Positions 8,610-17,352 of a stretch of DNA of 64,000 nt are shown piece by piece (position 1 is the stretch's first letter; the number at the start of each line of letters is the position of its first letter). Made by a program: the position numbers and the translations under genes. The notes under the pieces were generated by a model that was not told where the DNA came from, searched no databases, and saw only the letters and a list, made by a program, of their open reading frames with translations. Origin of the DNA: Pseudosporangium ferrugineum (GTDB lineage: Bacteria > Actinomycetota > Actinomycetes > Mycobacteriales > Micromonosporaceae); the NCBI RefSeq assembly GCF_003002065.1, contig NZ_PVZG01000018.1, forward strand, positions 62,001 to 126,000, written 5' to 3'.

Positions 8610-9332
8610 ATGACGCCTCCGACCGCCACCGTGCTCCTCGTGTTCGGGCGCGGCGTCACCCGCTCCGGCGACGGGTACGTGCTCACCCCCGGCAGCGCCG
8701 CGCGGGTGCACGCGGCGGCCGGCTACGTCGCGCGGCACGGCGACGAGTTCCTCCGGGCCGGCGCCGAGGGCAGGCCCGCCCGGATCGTCTTCAGCGGCGG
8801 CTGGGCGGAGGCCGCCGAGGGCGCGGCGCGACCGCCGGCGGGCAGCCGCGAGGGCGACCTGATGCTGCGTGAGGCGCTCGCCGCGGGCCTCGACCGGTGG
8901 GCCGACCTGCACGCCGAGACCCGCTCCCGCAGCACCCTCGAGAACGTCCTGCACGTCGCCGAGGAGGGCCTGCTGCCGCCGGGGCGCGAGCCGCTGGGCC
9001 TCGTGTCGCACGCCTGGCACCTGCCCCGCATCCGGTTCCTCACCGCCAAGGTGCTCGGCCGGCGCGGCGCGGACCTGGTCGACGTGCCGGCCGGCGGCGG
9101 GGACGACGACTTCTCGCGGCGCGGGGAGCGGCTGGCGTACCTGGCGTCCCGGATGGCCCTGCTCGGCGCGCGGGAGCCCGGCACCCTGCTGCGCCGGGAA
9201 CGCCGCATGATCGGCTGGCTGCGGCGCGCCGAGCGGGTGCTGCGCCGCCCGGCGCCGGTGACGGCCCCGGGTTCCGCGGAATTGCTCGAACGGGTGACGA
9301 GCACGCGTTCCGCGCTCGACGGGCGGGTATAG
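8610..9332 (+). CDS. DUF218 / YdcF-SanA-like protein
   Basis: 240 residues from ATG 8610. It shows the DUF218 pattern: an N-terminal hydrophobic strand ATVLLVFGRG, a middle IVFSGGWAE, an E-rich ARSRSTLENVLHVAEE helix (the conserved S.sT.eN element) and LVSHAWHLPR (the SH..H.pR element). Family members are implicated in envelope or polysaccharide metabolism in bacteria, but the reaction is not established. There is no clear transmembrane anchor, unlike E. coli SanA/ElyC. A GT2 gene follows 44 bases later, so the two are probably cotranscribed. Confidence 0.75.
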   Translation: MTPPTATVLLVFGRGVTRSGDGYVLTPGSAARVHAAAGYVARHGDEFLRAGAEGRPARIVFSGGWAEAAEGAARPPAGSREGDLMLREALAAGLDRWADLHAETRSRSTLENVLHVAEEGLLPPGREPLGLVSHAWHLPRIRFLTAKVLGRRGADLVDVPAGGGDDDFSRRGERLAYLASRMALLGAREPGTLLRRERRMIGWLRRAERVLRRPAPVTAPGSAELLERVTSTRSALDGRV

Positions 9333-9376
9333 GACCCGCGCACCCGTACCGCCGCGGTACGGGCGAAGGAGCGCAG

Positions 9377-10078
9377 ATGACCGTCGTGTTGCTGCCGGCG
9401 TACCAGCCGGGATCCCACCTGCTCACCCTGGCGGGAAGCCTGTGTGCGACCGGCGGGGTGGCCGGCGTCTTGGTGGTCGACGACGGCAGCGCGCCCGCCT
9501 CCGCGCCGGTCCTGGAGGCCGCCGCCGGGCTCGGCTGCACGGTGCTGCGCCACCCGGCGAACCGGGGCAAGGGCGTGGCGCTCAAGACGGGCTTCGGGCA
9601 CATCGCCGGGGCGTTCCCCGGCCAGGACGTGGTCTGCGCCGACGCCGACGGCCAGCACAGCGCCGCCGATGTGTTGCGGGTCGCCGGCCGCACCCGCGCC
9701 ACCGGCCACACCGTGCTCGGCGTCCGCCACTTCGCCCGGATGCCGCTGCGCAGCCGGTTCGGCAACACCGCGACCCGGGTGCTGTTCCGCGCCGCGACCG
9801 GCCGCCCGGTCGCGGACACCCAGACCGGGCTGCGCGGCTACCCGGCGGACCTGCTCGGCTGGTTGCGGTCCGTGCCCGGCGAACGCTTCGAGTACGAGAT
9901 GAACGTCCTGCTGTACGCGTCCCGCCTCGGGCACCCGATCGAGGAGGTCACGATCGACACGACGTACCTGGGCGACAACGCGTCCTCGCACTTCAGCCCG
10001 GTCGCCGACGCCACCCGCATCTACTGGCCGCTGCTGCGCTTCGCGGCGTCCTCGCTGGTGCCCACCCGGGCGCGCTGA
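9377..10078 (+). CDS. Family 2 glycosyltransferase (dolichyl-phosphate-sugar synthase-like)
   Basis: 233 residues from ATG 9377 with GAAGGAG upstream. The N-terminus has the nucleotide-sugar-binding strand VLVVDDGSA and then the metal-binding DADGQH motif. RGKGVALKTGF (PANRGKGVA) and DTQTGLRGYP match polyprenyl-phosphate mannose/glucose synthase-type GT-A enzymes. There is no membrane segment, so it is a soluble or peripheral enzyme. It sits directly after the DUF218 gene, which suggests a shared envelope-glycan role. The acceptor is not predictable. Confidence 0.85.
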   Translation: MTVVLLPAYQPGSHLLTLAGSLCATGGVAGVLVVDDGSAPASAPVLEAAAGLGCTVLRHPANRGKGVALKTGFGHIAGAFPGQDVVCADADGQHSAADVLRVAGRTRATGHTVLGVRHFARMPLRSRFGNTATRVLFRAATGRPVADTQTGLRGYPADLLGWLRSVPGERFEYEMNVLLYASRLGHPIEEVTIDTTYLGDNASSHFSPVADATRIYWPLLRFAASSLVPTRAR

Positions 10079-10138
10079 CCACCCGATCGCCGCGCCGCTC
10101 GGCTTCGGCGTACGTATGGGTCCGGGCCGGGCTGACGG

Positions 10139-11983
10139 TCAGCCGGCGGCGGCGACCGGCGGCGCGACGGGCGCCGGCCGGGGCGCGGGGGACGGGAGCC
10201 GGATGGTGAAGATCGTGCCGGTGTTCGGGCGGCTGGACACGGTGATGTCGCCGCCGTGCGCCTCCACCAGCTGGCGCACGATCGACAGGCCGAGCCCGCT
10301 GCCGCCGGTGGCCCGGGTGCGGGAGCTGTCCGAGCGCCAGAAGCGGTCGAAGATCTTCGGCAGGTCCTCGGCGGCGATGCCGATGCCGGTGTCCCGCACG
10401 GCGATGGTCAGGCCGTCGTCAGACTGGGCCGCCTCCACCGACACCGAGCCGCCCGACGGCGTGTATCGGATGCCGTTGGACACCAGGTTGCCGACGAGCT
10501 GGCGCAGGCGTACGGGGTCCGCCAGCACCTGCGGGTCGCCGGCCACGTCGGTGTCCAGCCGCACGCCCGCCGTCTCGGCCGCGCTGCGGTGCGCCTCGGC
10601 GACCTGCGCCAGGATGTCCACCAGATACACCTGCTCCGGGTGCACGCGCAGGTTGCCGGCGTCCGCCGCCGCCAGGTCGCTCAGGTCGTCGATGATGTGC
10701 TGGAGCAGCACGGCCTCCTCGTGCAGCAGGTCGAGAAGCGCGGGATTCGTCGCGGTCAGGCCGTCCTGCGCCGCCTCCAGCCAGCTGCGGATGTTGGTCA
10801 GCGGCGTACGCAGCTCGTGCGCGACGTCGCTGACCATGGCCCGGCGCAGGCTCTCCGAGCGTTCCCGGCGGTCGGCGAGGTCGTTGAGCGCCCGCGCCAG
10901 GTAGCCGATCTCGTCGTTGGTGGCCACCGGCACCCGGGCGTGCTGGTCGGCGGGGTCGTCGGCCGCCTGGGTGAGCGCCCGCAGCGGGCCGACCAGGCGG
11001 CGCCCGGCGAGGATCGTGATCAGCACGGTGACGATCAGCACCGCGCCGGTCACCAGGGCGATCCGCAGCGCGTTGGTGCGGGACAGATTGAATACCGGCT
11101 GGTCGGACTCCTGGTCCGGGTCGGTGACGAACAGCAGCGCGGGAGGTGCCACGTACGGCCGGAGCTGCGCCTTGCGGGCCTTCTCGATGCAGCCCTTGAT
11201 GCGGGCCTTGGTGGCGCTGTCGTACGCGTAGTCCGCGCGCGGCAGCGTCTTCGGCTCCAGCGTGAAGTCCGGGCGCAGGGCGACCTCCGCCGGTGCCTGC
11301 GCGCCCAGGCACGGTGCGGTCCGCCGGGACAGGTCGGCCAGGGCCTTGCGTTCGGTTCGCGTCGGCTCCTGTGCGACGTACTCCTGGCAGTAGGTCTCGA
11401 AGTCCTTCGGGTCGACGGTGATGGTGCGCACCGTCGGGCGGCCGCTCGGCGTGTCCACGATCTCGCCCTCGACGCCCGACCGGCTCAGGCACTCGACCTG
11501 GACCTCGGCAATCTTGCGGAGCTGGTCGCGTTCCTTCTTGGGCAGCGAGTACGGGCCGACGGCGCGTGGATCGATGCGGTCCGTGCCGCCGGTGAGGGCG
11601 AGATCCAGCGCCAGCGGGTCCACGGTGGCCGACGGGCGCGCCGCCCGCAGCGACGGGCCCGGCGCGGACTCGGTGATCACCTGACGGTCCTCGGTCATCA
11701 GCGTGATGCGCCGGTTGAGCTTCGCGGCGCGCTGCTTGACCAGGGCGTCCACCTCGGACCAGTCCGGATGGGTGGCGGCGTACGCGACCAGCGAGTCGTA
11801 GACGCTCTTGTCGTCGGCGAGCGAGCGGCCCTGCTCCTGCTGGATCGCCCGGGTGGTGGACTGGGTGGCGAGCCACGCCGTCGCCACGATCGCCGCGACG
11901 GCGACCAGCACCGACGTGGCGAGCAGCCGGGTGATGAGGCTGCGGTGCAGCGGCACCCGGCGGGCGTCGGCGCGGCGGCTCAC
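10139..11983 (-). CDS. Two-component sensor histidine kinase
   Basis: 614 residues. The GTG at 11983 overlaps the TGA of the upstream response regulator (GTGA), which fixes the start. TM1 is about residues 15-37. A large extracytoplasmic sensor follows (about 38-300) with four cysteines (in VECLSR, TYCQEY, APCLGA, KGCIEK) and no recognised fold. TM2 (about 300-322) leads to HAMP. The HisKA dimerisation helix has DVAHELRTPL with the phosphoaccepting His near residue 380; then the N box (NLVSNGIRYTPSG), G1 (DTGIGI), F box (FDRFWR) and G2 (GGSGLGLSIV). It forms an operon with the OmpR-type regulator and is divergent from a MacB-like efflux operon that it may control. Confidence 0.93.
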   Translation of the reverse strand: MSRRADARRVPLHRSLITRLLATSVLVAVAAIVATAWLATQSTTRAIQQEQGRSLADDKSVYDSLVAYAATHPDWSEVDALVKQRAAKLNRRITLMTEDRQVITESAPGPSLRAARPSATVDPLALDLALTGGTDRIDPRAVGPYSLPKKERDQLRKIAEVQVECLSRSGVEGEIVDTPSGRPTVRTITVDPKDFETYCQEYVAQEPTRTERKALADLSRRTAPCLGAQAPAEVALRPDFTLEPKTLPRADYAYDSATKARIKGCIEKARKAQLRPYVAPPALLFVTDPDQESDQPVFNLSRTNALRIALVTGAVLIVTVLITILAGRRLVGPLRALTQAADDPADQHARVPVATNDEIGYLARALNDLADRRERSESLRRAMVSDVAHELRTPLTNIRSWLEAAQDGLTATNPALLDLLHEEAVLLQHIIDDLSDLAAADAGNLRVHPEQVYLVDILAQVAEAHRSAAETAGVRLDTDVAGDPQVLADPVRLRQLVGNLVSNGIRYTPSGGSVSVEAAQSDDGLTIAVRDTGIGIAAEDLPKIFDRFWRSDSSRTRATGGSGLGLSIVRQLVEAHGGDITVSSRPNTGTIFTIRLPSPAPRPAPVAPPVAAAG

Positions 11984-12672
11984 TCCGGGCCGCCGGTCAG
12001 TTTGTAGCCGACGCCGTACACGGTCACCAGCAGCGCGGGCCGGCGCGGATCGGCCTCGATCTTGCGACGCAGGTTCATCACGTGCACGTCGATGGTGCGC
12101 TCGGTGGAGCTGCGGTCGATGCCCCGGGTGTGCTCGAGCAGTTGCGCCCGGGTGAAGACGCGGCCCGGGTGGTCGGCCATCGCGGAGAGGATCGCGAACT
12201 CGCCGGGCGTGCAGTCCACCGGATTGCCGCCGGCGCTCACCTCGTGGCGCGCCGGATCGACGGCCAGCGGGCCGATCCGCCGGACCTGGCTCACCTGCCG
12301 GGTCGTCTGCGGCGCGCGGCGCAGCAGCGTACGGACCCGGGCCATCAGCTCCCGCGGGCTGTACGGCTTCGTCAGGTAGTCGTCGGCGCCCAGCTCGAGG
12401 CCGAGCAGCAGATCGTCCTCGGTCGATCGGGCGGTGAGCATGAGCACCAGCAGGTCGGAGTCCTGCCGGAGCATGCGGCACACGTTGAGGCCGTCGAGCT
12501 GCGGCATCATCACGTCGAGGACCAGCAGGTCCGGCGGATTGCGGCGGGCCTGCTCGAGGGCGCTGCGGCCGTCGTGCACGACCGTCGCCTCGTGTCCGGC
12601 GGCCTCGAGGTAGCGGCGGAGCACCTCGGCCTGCCGCCTGTCGTCCTCCGCGACCAATACATGGGCACACAC
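11980..12672 (-). CDS. OmpR/PhoB-family response regulator
   Basis: 230 residues from GTG 12672. The receiver is intact: acidic pair in AEDD (residues 9-11), phosphoacceptor Asp53 in LLVLDVMMP, T in LTAR, K in TKPYSP. The C-terminal winged helix has ERTIDVHVMNLRRKIE and VYGVGYKL. Cotranscribed with the histidine kinase through a 4-base overlap. It is divergent from the adaptor/ABC genes, and the intergenic region holds an 11-bp-spaced direct repeat typical of sites bound by this family. Confidence 0.93.
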   Translation of the reverse strand: MCAHVLVAEDDRRQAEVLRRYLEAAGHEATVVHDGRSALEQARRNPPDLLVLDVMMPQLDGLNVCRMLRQDSDLLVLMLTARSTEDDLLLGLELGADDYLTKPYSPRELMARVRTLLRRAPQTTRQVSQVRRIGPLAVDPARHEVSAGGNPVDCTPGEFAILSAMADHPGRVFTRAQLLEHTRGIDRSSTERTIDVHVMNLRRKIEADPRRPALLVTVYGVGYKLTGGPE

Positions 12673-12722
12673 GTCGGCGACTATAGGTCGGATCGGCCAC
12701 CACTCCCATGGCAGAGGCGATA

Positions 12723-12740
12723 CCTGACAGGTTCCTGATA
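12723..12740. promoter_or_regulatory. Candidate response-regulator site: CCTGACA / CCTGATA direct repeat
   Basis: CCTGACA (12723-12729) and CCTGATA (12734-12740) are direct half-sites exactly 11 bp apart, one helical turn, as PhoB/OmpR-type dimers prefer. They lie in the 90-base divergent gap between the regulator and the efflux operon, just before the adaptor gene start. Confidence 0.4.
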
Positions 12741-12762
12741 TTCGGCGACCAGGATGCGCGGC

Positions 12763-14037
12763 ATGGTTGCAAGGTCCGACGCGCCGACCGAACTCATCCC
12801 GGTCATCCCGGCGCCTCCCGACGGCGGGCCGGGCGTTCCGTCCCGCCGCCGGCGTCGTCTGTTGTCCGCTCTGGTGGTCGTGCTGGTGATTGCCGCCGCG
12901 GCGGGCGGGGTGGTGTGGCTGCGCGGCACCGGCGACGCGGCGACGAAACCGGCGGACGGGCCGATCGAGGTGCAGAGCGTGGCGCTCACCCGGCAGGACA
13001 TGTCCGCCAGCGATTCGCTGCAGGGCACGCTCGGGTACGGCACCGCGCAACCGCTGACCGGCACCGGCGGCGGCACGGTCACCTGGCTGCCCAAGCCGGG
13101 CTCCTTCATCCGCCGCGGAGAGCAGCTGTTGCGCGTCGACGACCGGCCCGTGCCGCTGTTCTACGGGAGCATGCCGCTCTTCCGGACGCTCGCCACGCGC
13201 AACATGACCGGCCGGGACGTGCGGATCGTGGCGAAGAACCTCCGCGCGCTGGGTTATTCGATCGGGAACCAGCCGTCGCCGGGGGAGCGGGTGACCCAGA
13301 CCCGGACGGAGCCCGCCCCGCCGCCGGCCTCCCCGCCCGCCACCCCGCCGCCGGCCGGGGCCGGGGCCGAGAACGAGACACGGACCGTCACCAAGAGGGC
13401 GACCGTACGCGAGGGCGAGGGCGTCCTCACCTCCGGCCTGATCTCCGCGATCAGGCGCTGGCAGACCGACGCCGGGCTGCCCGTCACCGGCCGGATCACC
13501 GTCGGCGACGTCATGGTGCTCAGCGGCGCGGTCCGCGTCGACTCCGTCGCGGTGCAGCTCGGCGCCCCGGCCGACGGCCCGCTGATGGCGGTCACCCCGA
13601 CCGCCAAGGTGATCACCGTGCCGGCCGACGTCAATGAGTCCGGCTCGATCGAGCGGGGCGACCGGGTGACCGTCGCGCTGCCCGGCGACCGCACCGTCCC
13701 GGGCAAGGTCACCGCGGTCGGCACCACGGTCAAGGCCCAGGAAGGGCAGGCCGGCGACGAGGCGCCCAAGCTGACGGTGACCGTCGCGGTCGACGACCCG
13801 AAGACCGTCGCCCGGCTGGACTCGGCCGACGTCGAGGTGAACTTCGTCGCCGAGACCCACAAGGACGTGCTGGTCGCGCCGATCGGGGCGCTGCTGGCGC
13901 TGAGTGAGGGCGGGTACGCCGTGCAGGTGCGCGGCGGCGGCCTGGTGCCGGTGGAGACCGGCATGTTCGCCAAGGGCCTGGTCGAGGTCAGCGGGCCGGG
14001 CCTGAAGGAGGGCACCGAGGTGGTGACCACCTCATGA
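12763..14037 (+). CDS. HlyD/MacA-type periplasmic adaptor with peptidoglycan-binding-like insert
   Basis: 424 residues from ATG 12763, chosen over ATG 12754 because AGG at 12751-12753 is well spaced only for the former. A membrane anchor (LLSALVVVLVIAAAAGGVVWL) is followed by a membrane-fusion-protein core: VQSVALTRQDM, a lipoyl-like TVTWLPKPGSFIRRGEQL, a Pro-rich insert, a peptidoglycan-binding-like stretch (LISAIRRWQTDAGLPVTGRI), then VDVNESGSIERGDRVTVALPG and a barrel domain. It links a MacB-type transporter to the cell envelope. Its stop overlaps the ATPase start (ATGA), so the three genes form an operon. Confidence 0.85.
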   Translation: MVARSDAPTELIPVIPAPPDGGPGVPSRRRRRLLSALVVVLVIAAAAGGVVWLRGTGDAATKPADGPIEVQSVALTRQDMSASDSLQGTLGYGTAQPLTGTGGGTVTWLPKPGSFIRRGEQLLRVDDRPVPLFYGSMPLFRTLATRNMTGRDVRIVAKNLRALGYSIGNQPSPGERVTQTRTEPAPPPASPPATPPPAGAGAENETRTVTKRATVREGEGVLTSGLISAIRRWQTDAGLPVTGRITVGDVMVLSGAVRVDSVAVQLGAPADGPLMAVTPTAKVITVPADVNESGSIERGDRVTVALPGDRTVPGKVTAVGTTVKAQEGQAGDEAPKLTVTVAVDDPKTVARLDSADVEVNFVAETHKDVLVAPIGALLALSEGGYAVQVRGGGLVPVETGMFAKGLVEVSGPGLKEGTEVVTTS

Positions 14038-14780
14038 GCGACGACGCGGTCCTGTCCCTGCGCAACGCCGGGAAGGTGTACCCGGGCGGCGTCACCGCGC
14101 TCGCCGGGGTGACCCTCGACATCGCCGCGGGCGAGCTGCTCGCCATCGTGGGCCCGTCCGGGTCGGGCAAGTCCACCCTGCTGCACCTCATGGGCACCCT
14201 CGACCGGCCGACGACCGGCACCGTCCACATCGGCGGGCACGACACCGCGGAGCTCTCCGACCGCAAGCTGTCGGCACTGCGCGGGCGGCTGCTCGGCTTC
14301 GTCTTCCAGCAGTTCCACCTCACCGACGGCCTCACCGCCGCGGAGAACGTCGCCACCGGCCTGCTCTACGCCGGGGTGCCCCGCCGGCAGCGCCGGACGC
14401 TGGCCACCGAGGCGCTGGCCCGCGTCGGGCTGGCGCACCGCGTCGGGCACCGGCCGCACGAGCTCTCCGGCGGCGAACGCCAGCGGGTGGCGATCGCCCG
14501 CGCGCTGGTCAACCGGCCGGCCCTGGTGCTCGCCGACGAGCCGACCGGCGCGCTGGACACCGCCACCGGGCACGCCGTGCTCGACCTGCTGCACCGGCTG
14601 CACGCGGAGGGGACCACCATCGCGCTGATCACGCACGACCGGGACATCGCCGCGTCGCTGCCCCGCCGGGTCGAGATCCGCGACGGGCGGCTGGTCGCCG
14701 ACAGCGTCCGCGCCGTGGCCACGGTCTCGGCGCCCGCGGTGGGCACCGTCAGCGCGGTGGCGGCGGTGACCGCCCGATGA
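14034..14780 (+). CDS. ABC transporter ATP-binding protein (MacB/LolD type)
   Basis: 248 residues with all ABC motifs: Walker A GPSGSGKST, Q-loop FVFQQFHL, signature LSGGERQR, Walker B LVLADEPTGALD, and switch His in LITHDRD. It belongs to the LolD/MacB/FtsE-like class that energises mechanotransmission transporters rather than classic importers. It overlaps the adaptor upstream and the permease downstream by 4 bases each. The last 25 or so residues are an Ala/Val-rich tail with no known role. Confidence 0.93.
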   Translation: MSDDAVLSLRNAGKVYPGGVTALAGVTLDIAAGELLAIVGPSGSGKSTLLHLMGTLDRPTTGTVHIGGHDTAELSDRKLSALRGRLLGFVFQQFHLTDGLTAAENVATGLLYAGVPRRQRRTLATEALARVGLAHRVGHRPHELSGGERQRVAIARALVNRPALVLADEPTGALDTATGHAVLDLLHRLHAEGTTIALITHDRDIAASLPRRVEIRDGRLVADSVRAVATVSAPAVGTVSAVAAVTAR

Positions 14781-15988
14781 GCCGCTTCGAGGTCACCCGG
14801 CCGGTCCGGCTCGCCCCGGCGGACCTGCTCGGCCTGGGGCTGGTCGGATTGCGTACGCGCAAACTGCGCGCCGCGCTGTCCGCGCTCGGCATCTCCATCG
14901 GCATCGCGACGATGATCGTGGTCACCGGCATCCCGGCGTCGAGCCAGGCGTCGCTGATGCGCGAGTTGTCCGCGCTCGGCGCCAACGTGCTCCAGGCCAT
15001 GCCGCTGCCGGACCAGGAACCGCCGGCCCTGCTGCCCGAGGAGTCGGTCGCCATGGTGCAGCGCATCGGCCCGGTCACGGTGGCGAGCGCGGTCGCCAAC
15101 ACCCACACGGTGGTGCGCCGCTCCGACCGAACGGACCCGAACGACGGCCTGGGGCTGACCGTGCTCGCGGCCCGCCTCGACCTGCCCGCGGCGATCAACG
15201 CGCGGATCCGGTACGGGAAGTGGCTCTCGCCGGTCACCGGCAAGTTCCCGACCGTCGTCCTCGGCTCGGTGGCGGCGGCCCGGCTGGGCTTCTCCGGCCT
15301 GCCGCCCGGCGGCCCGCCCCCGCAGGTGATGATCCGCGACACCTGGTTCACCGTCGTCGGCATCCTCGCCACCACGCCGCTGTCGCCGGACATCGACCGG
15401 TCGGTGCTGGTCGGCTGGGAGGCGGCCCGGGGGTCGCTGCGCTTCGACGGCCACCCGACCGTCATCTACCTGCAGGTCGAGGAGTCGCAGCTCGAGGCCG
15501 TACGCGCGGTGCTGCCCGCGACGATCTTCCCGGAGCGGCCGGGCCAGGTGACGGTCACCCGGCCCTCGGACGCGCTGGCCGCCAAGCGGGCGAGCGAGAA
15601 CAACTTCTCGTCGCTGCTGCTGGCGCTGGCGGCGGTGGCGCTGCTGGTCGGCGGCATCGGGGTGGCCAACACGATGGTGATCTCGGTGCTGGAGCGCCGC
15701 TCGGAGATCGGCCTGCGCCGCGCGCTGGGCGCCAACCGCGGCCAGATCCGCGGCCAGTTCCTCACCGAGGCGGTGGCGCTGGCGACCCTGGGCGGGGTGG
15801 CCGGCACGGCGCTGGGCCTGCTCACGACGGTCGGGTACGCGACGTACCACGGCTGGCCCATCGTGGTGCCGCTGCAGGCGGTCCTGGCCGGGATCGGCGG
15901 CGCGATCGTGGTGGGCGTGGTCGCCGGCGTCTACCCGTCGGTGCGCGCCTCCCGGCTGACACCCACCCAGGCGCTCGCCACCGTGTGA
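14777..15988 (+). CDS. MacB/FtsX-family ABC permease
   Basis: 403 residues. One N-terminal transmembrane helix (RAALSALGISIGIATMIVV) is followed by a large extracytoplasmic MacB-PCD-like domain (about 50-265) and a C-terminal FtsX domain with three helices, including GIGVANTMVISVLERRSEIGLRRALGA, the hallmark of this family. It works with the adaptor and ATPase to export a peptide, antibiotic or lipid-like substrate, or to sense envelope stress together with the adjacent kinase. The next gene is convergent, so the operon ends here. Confidence 0.92.
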   Translation: MSRFEVTRPVRLAPADLLGLGLVGLRTRKLRAALSALGISIGIATMIVVTGIPASSQASLMRELSALGANVLQAMPLPDQEPPALLPEESVAMVQRIGPVTVASAVANTHTVVRRSDRTDPNDGLGLTVLAARLDLPAAINARIRYGKWLSPVTGKFPTVVLGSVAAARLGFSGLPPGGPPPQVMIRDTWFTVVGILATTPLSPDIDRSVLVGWEAARGSLRFDGHPTVIYLQVEESQLEAVRAVLPATIFPERPGQVTVTRPSDALAAKRASENNFSSLLLALAAVALLVGGIGVANTMVISVLERRSEIGLRRALGANRGQIRGQFLTEAVALATLGGVAGTALGLLTTVGYATYHGWPIVVPLQAVLAGIGGAIVVGVVAGVYPSVRASRLTPTQALATV

Positions 15989-16042
15989 GCGCCGCACCGG
16001 TGACCGGTGCGCGGCGGCCGGCCCCCGCCGCGCACCCACCGG

Positions 16043-16993
16043 TCAACCGCCGGCCATCCGTACGGGAAGGGCCGGCCCGCCCCGCGCCCCCGCGGCCGTG
16101 ACCAGCACCGCGCCGTCGGCCGGGCCGGGGTCGTCGAGGCCGCCCCGGCCGCTGGTCACCACGAGGGTGGTGCCGATCAGGCAGACGCTGGTCGGCTGCC
16201 GGGCGGGCACCGGGATCCGCCGGTCGAGCAGCCCGTCGGGGCGGTAGCGGTGGACCGCGCCGCCGCCGAAGAGCGCCACCCACAGGTAGCCGTCGGCGTC
16301 GGTGGTCAGCCCGTCCGGGGCGCCGTGCGCCGGGTCGAGGCGGACGAAGGAGCGGCGCCCGCTGAGTTCGCCGGTGTCCGGGTCCACGTCGAAGCTGTCG
16401 ACGTGGCCCAGCGGGGTGTCGGACAGGTACATCGTGCGGCCGTCCGGGCTGAACGCGGGCCCGTTGGCGATGGTGAGGCCGGTGAGCACCGTGCGGACGC
16501 TGCCGTCGGGGTCGAGGCGGTAGAGCGCGCCGCAGCCCGGGGACTGGTCGCAGGCCATGCTGCCCGCCCACAGCCGCCCGGCGCGGTCGGCGACGGCGTC
16601 GTTCATCCGCCAGTCGCGCGCGGTCACCGGCTCCGGGCGCGCCACCGGGCGTACGGTGTCCCCCTCGATGAGGGCGAAGCCGGTGCCCGCGGCGGCCAGG
16701 AAGGCGCCGGGCCGGCCGGCGACCGGCGCCACCGCGGCGAGCGGTTCGGGGAGCCGGGCCAGTTCGGTCAGCGCCGCCTGGCCGCCGGCCGCGCCGCCGG
16801 GCGTCCCGCCGGCCGTCCCGCCGGGCGTCCCGCCGGCCGTCCCGCCGGGCGTCCCGCCGGCCGTCCCGCCGGGCGCGGGGGCCGCCAGCAGCCGCCCGGC
16901 CGGGATGTCGACGAGCACGAGCCGGTCGCCGATCCACCGCGAGCCCTCGCCGAGTTCGAGCCGGTCCGGGGTCAGTTCCGTCACGTCGGTCAT
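16043..16993 (-). CDS. SMP-30/gluconolactonase-family protein with repeat insertion
   Basis: 316 residues from the ATG at 16993. The metal-site motifs of the six-bladed SMP-30/regucalcin lactonases are kept: GEGSRW (Glu), RMNDAVADRAGRLW (Asn), IANGPAFSPD and APDGLTTD (Asp). Such enzymes hydrolyse sugar lactones; the substrate here is unknown. Between about residues 40 and 68 sits a Gly-rich insert of three exact GTAGGTPG octapeptides, encoded by a 24-bp tandem repeat. It falls in a loop between blades and probably does not disrupt the fold. Monocistronic; convergent with the permease. Confidence 0.85.
   Translation of the reverse strand: MTDVTELTPDRLELGEGSRWIGDRLVLVDIPAGRLLAAPAPGGTAGGTPGGTAGGTPGGTAGGTPGGAAGGQAALTELARLPEPLAAVAPVAGRPGAFLAAAGTGFALIEGDTVRPVARPEPVTARDWRMNDAVADRAGRLWAGSMACDQSPGCGALYRLDPDGSVRTVLTGLTIANGPAFSPDGRTMYLSDTPLGHVDSFDVDPDTGELSGRRSFVRLDPAHGAPDGLTTDADGYLWVALFGGGAVHRYRPDGLLDRRIPVPARQPTSVCLIGTTLVVTSGRGGLDDPGPADGAVLVTAAGARGGPALPVRMAGG
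16796..16875. repeat. 24-bp in-frame tandem repeat inside the SMP-30 gene
   Basis: Three exact 24-base copies (16796-16819, 16820-16843, 16844-16867) plus a partial fourth. The unit is a multiple of three and adds eight residues per copy, so the copy number can change without breaking the frame. Confidence 0.92.
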
Positions 16994-17073
16994 CCCCGGG
17001 TGGTCCCCGGCCCCGGCCCTTCCTAATCCCGTGACCCGGGCCGCGGGCCTTCCGGCGTTGTCTCCTGCTCCCG

Positions 17074-17340
17074 GTGGGCATCGCCGCCGAACTGGTCGCG
17101 ATCTTCCGGTCCGCGGTCGAGCGCCTGGTGGTCGACGGCCCGCCGCTGCCGCGCCCCACCGACGTCCGGCCCCCTGGACCGGGGACGCGGGGCCCTGCTG
17201 ATGAACGCGTACGGGCAGGTGCGCGTCTCGTCGTCCTCGACCGGCACGCTGGTCACCATCGACGGAGCCGACCGGCGGGCCCGCCGCCGGGCCTGGGCGG
17301 CGGTGAAGCCGGGCCGCTGCGGATCACCGCGACCGCGGGG
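17074..17340 (+). other. Possible decayed gene fragment in the 360-base gap
   Basis: Between the SMP-30 gene and the Trp-rich membrane-protein gene there is no intact gene. Two stretches have coding-like composition in different plus frames: GIAAELVAIFRSAVERLVV near 17074-17160, and RGALLMNAYGQVRVSSSS to VTIDGADRRARRRAWAAV near 17180-17310. They could be one short gene broken by a frameshift near 17165. No family recognised; low confidence. Confidence 0.2.
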
Positions 17341-17352
17341 TGCGGTGCGGGG

